This document shows, piece by piece, positions 44,101 to 49,763 of a stretch of DNA of 49,763 nt. The DNA comes from Streptomyces sp. SM11 (GTDB lineage Bacteria > Actinomycetota > Actinomycetes > Streptomycetales > Streptomycetaceae). Where the stretch lies: NCBI RefSeq assembly GCF_002910905.1, contig NZ_NEUE01000200.1:1-49763 (forward strand), read 5' to 3'. The number at the start of each line of letters is the position of its first letter. The first letter of the stretch is position 1. The notes beneath the pieces are model-generated. The model saw only the letters and a list, made by a program, of their open reading frames with translations. It was not told the DNA's origin and did no database searches. The translations under genes were made by a program, and so were the position numbers.

Positions 44101-44553
44101 CGGGCCCGCGACGCACTCGGCGATGACCATGTGCTGCTGGTCCGCCGCCACTACCTCGTCGGCGGGAGCGTCCCCGACACCGCCTTCGTGCGGGACGTCT
44201 CGCGCCACCCGGACGTCGCCGAACTGCTGCTGATCAGCGACGTCCTGGTCACCGACTACTCCTCGATCATGTTCGACTTCGTGCAGACCGGCCGCCCGGT
44301 GCTCTTCCACACCTACGACCTGGCCCACTACCGCGACACCCTGCGCGGCTTCTGCTTCGACTTCGAGCACCGCGCCCCAGGGCCTCTGATCCCCGACTCC
44401 GCCGGGATCGTGGCCGCCCTGCGCACCCCGGCGGCCGCCACCGCCGGTCACCGGGAGGCGTACCAGCGGTTCCGGGAGGCGTTCTGCGACCTCGACGACG
44501 GGACCGCCGCCGCCGGGGTCGTCGACCGGATGCTCAAGGGGGAGCAGGCATGA
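41101..44553 (+). CDS. GT2 glycosyltransferase / TagF-type glycerophosphotransferase fusion
   Basis: 1150-residue fusion, paralogous to the 34561 gene. The GT2 domain (about 1-240) has VDDGSTDNG (Asp39, Asp40) and VDSDD (Asp92-Asp95), so its sugar-nucleotide and metal motifs are intact. The beta-rich middle shares the GHAYVRN and LHRYDRAGFEAVVDP segments with the paralogue. The TagF-type C terminus has TWHGTPLKR with His882, YPRNDLLY, LYAPTWRDD, LVRRHYLV with His1017 and DYSSIMFDF. All expected active-site motifs are present, so this is the best candidate here for an active bifunctional enzyme that alternates sugar and glycerol-phosphate addition (inference). First gene of an operon joined by ATGA overlaps. 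Confidence 0.93.
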   Translation: MAPRLTVVVPLYNVEEYLGACLSSLAAQTMPDLEVVLVDDGSTDNGPALAQEFVDRDPRFRLFRQENAGLGAARNAGIREARPEADFLTFVDSDDVVPPGAYARMLAELDASGSDFATGNVLRLRANGELEQSPMFREPMEKARQATHVTRDWILLGDRIACNKVFRRTFWDEHAFAFPTGVLYEDIGVVLPAHFLARSVDVVEEPVYHWRDRDGSITTRRAVPRGIRDRVAAVTTVSRFLADRPETTGAAEAKRRYDAHALSGDLWLFIEALPDGDAEFHEAFLEHAGAFAATVEPAVLASLPLHLRVKWQLIRERRLPELLALLADEKKDRDTFHVRGLLRPRAHHPAVRDPLPPATTVLASADLPVHAHLTKAVWRDGLLHLTGHAYVRNAPGGPARLGWLRSGRRLIPLRLRPVGGGEATARSGRSLHRYDRAGFEAVVDPRAIARRAGDGRTTWKLEAVVVGAGRPRRGPMRLVGTPAPPAVTYTDERTRIVPVLSGNKLELRTERVAAVLTGQSAVEGAVRLEVKILGEAGPVALRLTEWRTKETREFALRGSLGSRAADIPLSALRGEDGIWGVQLVGEGKSLTVAARTDGQDGRYPLPGGRELYAAPNPSGDLVLTDRAVQPVVTSATWEESGGLVLEGAFPVPTAAPCELVLRHSGHHEEAVLGLERGDGDGFRAVIAPAAVEGPGGALPLAEGRWYLFLREPGERDPEAYRPLRLSTPLHPGLPKQQQVGGRDFTLQRRHHDRLVLESGSALPAEERGAYGQRLQRERYAGLRAATVDELRPAVLYSSFDGRQHSDSPRAIHRELAARGRGIEHLWVVRDQQAVVPEGVRPVALHSAQWHEALARSRWIVTNTQLPPWFERAEGQCVVQTWHGTPLKRIGRDLAGTPHADAAYMASMEHRSAQWSVLVSPNSFSTPVLRRAFGYSGEVLECGYPRNDLLYAPDRDKTAAAVRERLAIPEGRRVILYAPTWRDDHPRQGGRYGLDLQLDLDRARDALGDDHVLLVRRHYLVGGSVPDTAFVRDVSRHPDVAELLLISDVLVTDYSSIMFDFVQTGRPVLFHTYDLAHYRDTLRGFCFDFEHRAPGPLIPDSAGIVAALRTPAAATAGHREAYQRFREAFCDLDDGTAAAGVVDRMLKGEQA

Positions 44554-47429
44554 ACGACTTCAGCTGTGTGATCACCGGCGGGGACAACGAGGGACCAGGA
44601 GGCGCCGACGCCCTGCGTGCCTCCGTGGAGTCCGTGCTCGGCCAGTCCCTGCGCGGAGCCGAGGCCGTCGTGGTCCTCGCCTCCGCCGCCGGCCCGGCCG
44701 TCCGCACCGCCGCCCGCTCCCTCGCCGACCGGGCCCCCGGGCGGGTCCGCCTGATCCACGCCGACCCGGCCGTCCGCACCACCGGGGCCCTGCGCAACGC
44801 GGGCCTGGACGCGGCGGGCGGCCGGTACGTCCTGGTCCTCGGCACCGGCGAAGGCCTTCAGCGGCACGCCTGCCGCAACCTCTGGCAGGCGGGCGAGACC
44901 AGCCGCGCCGACCTGATCGCCGGCCGCTGGAGCCGGATCGCCGACGAGAGCGGCAAGGAGTGGGAACCATCCTGGCAGGGTGAGCTGTACGCCCGCTCCC
45001 GCACCCTCGCCCGCTTCACCGAGGCCCCCGAACTCGTCGTCAGGGACGCCCTGGTGACCGGATTCTGCCTGCGCCGCGAGGCCGCCAGACGGCACGGGCT
45101 GCGGTACGAGGAGGACCTCACGCACGGCGAGATCCTGTTCGGCCCGCTCGCCGCCGCCGCGGTCGGCCGGATCGCCCTGGTCCGCCAGCTCGTCGTGACC
45201 GGCCGGGCCGTCCCCGACCGGGCCCGCGACCTCGCCGCCCTGGTCGAGGCCCATCGCCGGGTCGCCAACACCCTCCTCGCACACGGGCTGCCCGAACTGC
45301 GCGAGGAGCGGGAGAAGGCGTTCGCGCGCGACCACCTGGTGCCGCTCGCCCGGTCCTTCCCCCAACTGCCCGCCGCCCGCCGGACCAAGGTCGCCGCGTC
45401 CGCCGCCCGCACACTGACCGCACCCGTCCCGCCGGACCTGCCGCCGCTGGAGCGGGTCGCCGTGAGCCTGCTGGCCCGGGGCGACGCGGAAGGGGTCCTC
45501 GCGGCGGCGTACGCGCTGAGCCGGCCCGCCACCGTGTGCGCGCCCCTGACGGCGGGCGCGGACGGGCGGATCACCTGGGGCGGCGACGCGGCGGGGCGGT
45601 CCCTCGATGTCACGGAACTCGGGCACCAGCACCGCCCGTTCGGCGAGCTGCGGCTGATGAACCGGCTCACCCGCTGCGCCACCGACGGGGACGGCCGCCT
45701 GCTGCTCGAAGGACGCCTCGTGCTGCCCGGCCACAGCGGACCCGGCCCCGGCACCCCCCTCACCGCCACCCTGGAGTTCCGGGCCCGGGGCGGGGCGCGC
45801 GCCGTCGCGTTCCCGGTCGAGGAGGTCCGGCACGACGGCGACGGGATCATCTGGCGCGCACGGGCCGACGTCTCGCGCCGCCTGCGCCCCGTCGGCGCCC
45901 GCGACACCGCGTGGGACGCGCGGCTGACCGTACAGGCCGACGGCCCCGACGGGCCCCGGTCCGTCAGCGACCTGTTCGCCCCGCAGGACCAGGTGGCAGG
46001 GGCGGCCCGGTTCGCCGCCCGGCCCCGGCTCGGGTGGCTCGCCGGCGACACCTGGGAGCCCTACATCACGCTGAAGGACCACTTCGCGCTCCGGCTGACC
46101 GCCCGCCGGCGCCCGGCCCGCACCACCCACCGCCTGGTGCGCTACGCGACCCGCTTCCGGCCCGCCCGGAAGGCGAAGCTCCTCGGCCGGGCCCTGCGCA
46201 AGCGCCTGGAGCGCTACCGTTCCCGGGGCTTCAAGGCACCCGTCCACAACACCTGGCTCACCCGGCTCCCCGTGCGCCGGGGCTCCGTCGTCTTCGAGAG
46301 CCACATGGGCACCTGCTACGGCGACAGCCCGCGCGCCCTCTACGAGGAGATCCGCCGCCAGGGCCTGAAACTGCACGTCACCTGGTCCTACGACCCGTCC
46401 CCGGCCGGCTTCCCGGACGAAGCCCACCTCGTACGCCGCTGGTCCTGGCGCTACCTGTGGGCGCTGGCCCGCGCGGAGTACTGGGTCGACAACCAGGGCT
46501 TCCCGCAGCAACTACGCAAGCCCCGGCACACCACGTACCTCCAGACCTGGCACGGATCCGCGTACAAGCGGATGGGTTTCGACGAGACCCGCGTGCGGCT
46601 CCAGAACGCCCCGCAGCGGGAACGCCTCCGGCAGGCCGTGGACCGCTTCGACCACTTCCTCGTCCGCTCCGAGCACGACGTGAACACCCTGGCCCGCGCC
46701 TACCGGCTGCCCGAGGAACGGCTCCTGCGCACCGGCTACCCGCGCAACGACGTCCTGATCGCGGAGCGCGACCGGGCCGAGACCGAAGGACGGCTGCCGC
46801 GCCCGCCGCTCGCCGGGGAGCTCGGGCTGGACGACCACAAGAAGACCGTGCTGTACGCCCCGACGTTCCGGGGCGGCCCCGGCAAGCAGCGAAGGAGCCG
46901 GCTCCTGCTGGACGTGCGGGAGTTCGCGGAGCGGTTCGGCGACACCCACACCCTGCTCGTCCGCTCCCACTACCTGGAGTCCGTCCGGCTGCCGGTCTGC
47001 CCTCCCGGGACCGTCGTCGACGTCTCACGCCACCACGACGTCAGCGAGCTCCTGGCCCTCACCGACGTGCTGGTCACCGACTACTCATCCATCATGTTCG
47101 ACTTCGCCCTCCTCGACCGGCCCGTCGTGCTGTTCGCCCCCGACCTCGACACGTACGCGGCCGAGCGCGGCAGCTACTTCGACCTGCGGGAGAAGGCCCC
47201 CGGGCCGGTGACCGCGACGCAGGACGAGCTGTTCGGGGCGCTCGCGGAGCTGAAGAAGTCCGACACCCGGTACGCCGACCGACGCCGTGCCTTCGTCGAG
47301 CAGTTCGGGCCCTACGACCGGGGCGACGCGGCCCGCAGGACCGTCGCCGCCGTCTTCGCGCCCAGAGCCTCCCGGACCTCCCCGGGCGCCCGCCACACCA
47401 CCGACCACGACCGGGGGGCCGGCCGATGA
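44550..47429 (+). CDS. TagF-type protein with a GT2-like N-terminal domain lacking catalytic motifs
   Basis: 959-residue fusion. Residues 1 to about 230 align by pattern with a GT2 domain (SVESVLGQSLRGAEAVVVLA, GALRNAGLDAAGGRYVLVLG). The Asp-containing motifs VDDGS and DSDD are replaced by LASAAGP and LGTGEG, so it is probably not an active glycosyltransferase. A beta-rich middle follows. The TagF-type C terminus keeps His668 in TWHGSAYKR (HGTPLK in its relatives) and His807 in LVRSHYLES, with YPRNDVLI and DYSSIMFDF. It therefore likely retains transferase chemistry with an altered substrate loop. The ATG overlaps the previous stop by 4 nt, and GGGGGAG lies upstream. The 3' end overlaps the GT4 gene by 4 nt. 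Confidence 0.88.
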   Translation: MNDFSCVITGGDNEGPGGADALRASVESVLGQSLRGAEAVVVLASAAGPAVRTAARSLADRAPGRVRLIHADPAVRTTGALRNAGLDAAGGRYVLVLGTGEGLQRHACRNLWQAGETSRADLIAGRWSRIADESGKEWEPSWQGELYARSRTLARFTEAPELVVRDALVTGFCLRREAARRHGLRYEEDLTHGEILFGPLAAAAVGRIALVRQLVVTGRAVPDRARDLAALVEAHRRVANTLLAHGLPELREEREKAFARDHLVPLARSFPQLPAARRTKVAASAARTLTAPVPPDLPPLERVAVSLLARGDAEGVLAAAYALSRPATVCAPLTAGADGRITWGGDAAGRSLDVTELGHQHRPFGELRLMNRLTRCATDGDGRLLLEGRLVLPGHSGPGPGTPLTATLEFRARGGARAVAFPVEEVRHDGDGIIWRARADVSRRLRPVGARDTAWDARLTVQADGPDGPRSVSDLFAPQDQVAGAARFAARPRLGWLAGDTWEPYITLKDHFALRLTARRRPARTTHRLVRYATRFRPARKAKLLGRALRKRLERYRSRGFKAPVHNTWLTRLPVRRGSVVFESHMGTCYGDSPRALYEEIRRQGLKLHVTWSYDPSPAGFPDEAHLVRRWSWRYLWALARAEYWVDNQGFPQQLRKPRHTTYLQTWHGSAYKRMGFDETRVRLQNAPQRERLRQAVDRFDHFLVRSEHDVNTLARAYRLPEERLLRTGYPRNDVLIAERDRAETEGRLPRPPLAGELGLDDHKKTVLYAPTFRGGPGKQRRSRLLLDVREFAERFGDTHTLLVRSHYLESVRLPVCPPGTVVDVSRHHDVSELLALTDVLVTDYSSIMFDFALLDRPVVLFAPDLDTYAAERGSYFDLREKAPGPVTATQDELFGALAELKKSDTRYADRRRAFVEQFGPYDRGDAARRTVAAVFAPRASRTSPGARHTTDHDRGAGR

Positions 47430-48568
47430 GCCGCGACATCTACATCGTCTCCAACAGCACCGACGAACTCGGCGGCGTCACCGGCTGGATGCACCAGACC
47501 GCGCGCCTCTTCACCGGCCAGGGCCACCGGGTCCACACCATCGGCATCCACGCCTCCGACCTCACGATGGCGCTGCCCGAACAGCCCGCCCACCCCGTCA
47601 CGGCCCTCCACCCCGCCCACCCTCCGACCCCCTGGACGCCCCACGGCATCCGCGACCGCTTCCGGATCCCCGCCCGGCGGAAGGAGGCCGCCCGGGCCGC
47701 CGCCAAGAAGCGGGCGGTCGGCCGGCTCTCGGAGATCTTCGCGACCGCCCGCCCCGGCGCGGTCGTCATCGTCACCCAGGTCTGGGCGATGGAGTGGGTC
47801 GGCGAGGCCGACACCACCGGACTGCGGGTCATCGGGATGAGCCACGAGTCCTACGACTACTCCCGCGCGAGCCACCGCTACCGCTGGATCAAGAAACACT
47901 ACAAGGACCTCGACCACTGGCTCGTCCTCACCGAGGAGGACGCCGACCAGTGGGCCGGGGACGGCATGAACAACGTCGGCTTCCTCCCCAACGCCCTCTC
48001 CCGCCTCCCCGCCGTGCCCTCCCCGCGCACCGCGAGGACCGTCGCCAGCATCGGCCGGCTCAGCGACCAGAAGGGCATCGACCTGCTCCTGGACACCTGG
48101 GCCCTTCTCGCTCCGTCCCGCCCCGACTGGCGGCTGCGCGTGTACGGGGCGGGTGAGGACGAGACCGCCCTGAAAGCACAGTGCACCGCCCTCGGCCTCG
48201 ACGGGTCCGTGGAGTGGATGGGCCGCACCGACGACGTCGAGCGGGCCCTCGCCGACGCCTCCGTCTTCGTCCAGTCCTCGCGCGGCGAGGGCTTCCCGCT
48301 CGCGCTGCTGGAGGCGATGGCCAGTGGTGTGCCCTGTGCCGCGTTCGACTGCGCGCCCGGGGTGCGGGAGATCGTCCGCGACGGCGAGGACGGGCTGCTG
48401 GCCCCCGCCGGGGACATCGCCGCCCTCGCCGACCGGCTGCTGAGGCTCACCGGCAACCCCCGGCTGCGCGACTCCATGGGCGCGCGGGCCCGCTCCGGCG
48501 TCCAGCGGTTCTCCGAGCCGGAGACCCTGCGGCGCTGGGAGGAGCTGTTCGCGTTCCTGGAACGCTGA
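47426..48568 (+). CDS. GT4-family glycosyltransferase
   Basis: 380-residue GT-B-fold retaining glycosyltransferase of family GT4. The N-terminal Rossmann domain opens with IYIVSNSTDELGGVTGWMHQ. The C-terminal domain has GRLSDQKGIDLLLDTW, the E-x7-E motif EGFPLALLE (Glu288, Glu296) and GVPCAAFDC, which bind the nucleotide-sugar donor. It resembles enzymes that add sugars to teichoic acids or exopolysaccharides. The start overlaps the preceding stop (ATGA), so it belongs to the three-gene operon. The donor and acceptor cannot be told from sequence. It converges with the TagF-type gene at the right edge, 17 nt away. Confidence 0.92.
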   Translation: MSRDIYIVSNSTDELGGVTGWMHQTARLFTGQGHRVHTIGIHASDLTMALPEQPAHPVTALHPAHPPTPWTPHGIRDRFRIPARRKEAARAAAKKRAVGRLSEIFATARPGAVVIVTQVWAMEWVGEADTTGLRVIGMSHESYDYSRASHRYRWIKKHYKDLDHWLVLTEEDADQWAGDGMNNVGFLPNALSRLPAVPSPRTARTVASIGRLSDQKGIDLLLDTWALLAPSRPDWRLRVYGAGEDETALKAQCTALGLDGSVEWMGRTDDVERALADASVFVQSSRGEGFPLALLEAMASGVPCAAFDCAPGVREIVRDGEDGLLAPAGDIAALADRLLRLTGNPRLRDSMGARARSGVQRFSEPETLRRWEELFAFLER

Positions 48569-48589
48569 GCCCCCCGGCCCGTGGGTCAG
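48565..48589. terminator. short hairpin spanning two convergent stop codons
   Basis: CTGA-G-CCC (48565-48572) pairs with GGG-TCAG (48583-48589) around a GC-rich loop with one bulge. The hairpin contains the stop codons of both the GT4 gene and the convergent minus-strand gene, and may end transcription from both sides. Weak. Confidence 0.4.
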
Positions 48590-49763
48590 CCCCCGACGCG
48601 GGCCCTGGCCCCCTCCTGGGACGGCAGGGCCACGGGCGTCCGGAGGGCGGCGGACGGCACCGGCAGCGGCAGCCCGTCCGTCTCCCCGAGGAAGACCCGC
48701 CGCACCACCCGCTCGGCGGCGTACCCGTCGTCGTACGGACAGAACCGGGCCCGGAACGCGGCCCGCAGCTGCGCCGAGCGGGAGCCCCGCCAGTGGCCCG
48801 TGGCGAAGATGTCGAACAGGTCGTCCTGGCTCCGGGCCACGATGCCGGGAGGGAACGCCGTGATGTCGAAGTACGTGCCCCGGGCCGCCTCGTACGCCTC
48901 GATGTCGTCGAGGTGCAGCACCACCGGGCGGTCCAGGTTGACGTAGTCGAACATCAGCGACGCGTAGTCCGTGATCAGGGCGTCCGAGGCGAGCGCCAGC
49001 GTCTCCACCGACCGGTGCGCGCCGACGTCGATGATCCGGGGATGCGGCGCCCGGCGGCCGCCCCCGGGGCCGGCCGGGAGAGGGGCCCGGGCCAGCACCA
49101 CGAACTGCGGGCCCAGGACCCGGACCAGCAGCTCCAGATCCAGGGCGAGCCGCTGGACACGCCGGTAGTCGCGGTGCGTCGGGGCGTACAGCAGGGCCGT
49201 GCTGCCCGCCGGGATCCCCAGCGTCTCGCGCAGCCGCGCCACATCGGCCGGGCCGGTGCGGTGGTACACGTCGTTGCGCGGCGATCCGTACTCCAGCGTC
49301 GTGTACGCGGACGGGTAGGCCCGCTCCCGTACGAGGGTGGAGTGCGGGTTCGCCGAGAGGGAGAAGTCCCAGGAGTCGACCGAGCGCAGCAGCTGCTCGA
49401 AGTCGGTGCCCCGGGCGGCGGCGGGCCGGTCCAGCAGATCGGTGCCCACGGTCCGCAGCGGAGTCCCCTCGTGCGTCTGCAGCAGCACCTGGCCCCGCCG
49501 CTTGACCAGCCCCGGGTCGAAGGAGCCGTCGTTCACCAGGTACGCGGAACGGGCCAGCGCCGCCCGGTGGGCGAAGGTGCCGGGCGCGAGGTGCCGGGTG
49601 CCGGTCGGCACGGTGTGGGCGTCGACGGGCCGGCAGATCCAGGCCGTCCGCACCCCCGGGACCAGTTCACGGACCTTCGCCTCGATCGCCGCCGGGTTGC
49701 CCGTGTACCCCCGGCCGCCCCGGGCGGCGAACACCGCGTCCCGGGGGCGCAGCGGCAGCCGCG
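48586..49763 (-). CDS. TagF-type family protein lacking both active-site histidines (5' end outside window)
   Basis: At least 392 codons remain, and the frame is open to the window edge. A GTG at 49734 could start it, but the paralogue at 38370 has about 40 further N-terminal residues and the frame continues, so it is read as partial. Family features are GNPAAIEAKVREL, SPRNDVYH, LYAPTHRDY and DYASLMFDY. The first catalytic His motif (HGTPL) reads THEGTPL, with Glu (codon 49468-49470). The second (VRAHYFY in its paralogue) reads ARAPLPAG, with Pro (codon 49081-49083). It may be inactive, regulatory, or use different chemistry. Confidence 0.88.
   Translation of the reverse strand, partial: RLPLRPRDAVFAARGGRGYTGNPAAIEAKVRELVPGVRTAWICRPVDAHTVPTGTRHLAPGTFAHRAALARSAYLVNDGSFDPGLVKRRGQVLLQTHEGTPLRTVGTDLLDRPAAARGTDFEQLLRSVDSWDFSLSANPHSTLVRERAYPSAYTTLEYGSPRNDVYHRTGPADVARLRETLGIPAGSTALLYAPTHRDYRRVQRLALDLELLVRVLGPQFVVLARAPLPAGPGGGRRAPHPRIIDVGAHRSVETLALASDALITDYASLMFDYVNLDRPVVLHLDDIEAYEAARGTYFDITAFPPGIVARSQDDLFDIFATGHWRGSRSAQLRAAFRARFCPYDDGYAAERVVRRVFLGETDGLPLPVPSAALRTPVALPSQEGARARVGG

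Noticed and set aside
39625..44451. A 1608-codon minus-strand frame across the methyltransferase and GT2/TagF genes
   Set aside because: Antisense shadow covering several real plus-strand genes; no recognisable domains.

Overview
The window looks like a chromosomal segment of a Streptomyces or close relative. It has very high GC with strong third-position GC, actinobacterial rRNA, GTG starts, and the actinobacterial order mtrA-mtrB-lpqB-comF-hpf-secA. No tRNA, CRISPR array, insertion sequence or phage gene was recognised.

Left end (1-3065): the 3' part of a 23S rRNA gene, the 5S rRNA gene and a strong terminator close an rrn operon. A minus-strand five-gene operon follows (3134-8635): membrane protein, DUF4129, DUF4350, MoxR ATPase and DUF58. 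This is a conserved actinobacterial MoxR/DUF58 envelope-associated module.

Core block (8786-24305): mtnA (methionine salvage) runs directly into mtrA-mtrB-lpqB, the envelope-linked two-component system and its lipoprotein partner. Then come a ComF-type phosphoribosyltransferase, the long hibernation factor hpf, an orphan LuxR-type response regulator, a YcaQ-like DNA glycosylase (minus), a GNAT acetyltransferase (minus), secA, an Rv3235-like small protein (minus), a DUF6912 protein and a HAD hydrolase. A PfpI/DJ-1 protein (minus) and a 1668-residue NAD-glutamate dehydrogenase complete the housekeeping part. Copies of a dispersed 25-bp Streptomyces-type repeat lie at 24371-24510 and 30561-30585, one cluster overlapping the 3' end of the PfpI gene.

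Right part (30661-49763): a cell-surface polymer locus. It holds a TarGH-like ABC exporter (minus), a divergent TetR regulator with an ordered repeat region between them, a multi-spanning membrane protein, five TagF-type (CDP-glycerol glycerophosphotransferase fold) proteins, a TylF-type methyltransferase, a GT4 glycosyltransferase and the remnant of a second methyltransferase. Three of the five TagF-type proteins carry an N-terminal GT2-type domain. The exporter, polymerase-like enzymes, glycosyltransferases and methyltransferase suggest assembly, decoration and export of a teichoic-acid-like glycan. No TagO, TagA or TagD homologue is visible here, so the locus probably continues to the right, where the last gene is cut.

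The most interesting signal is catalytic-motif divergence inside the polymer locus. One GT2-type domain (protein at 44550) has lost both Asp motifs. One TagF-type protein (48586, partial) has lost both conserved histidines. The small TagF-type gene at 38370 ends in a tail that reads out of frame through a deleted methyltransferase gene. The TetR/exporter intergenic region carries a perfect 15-bp inverted repeat next to five 8-bp phased repeats.
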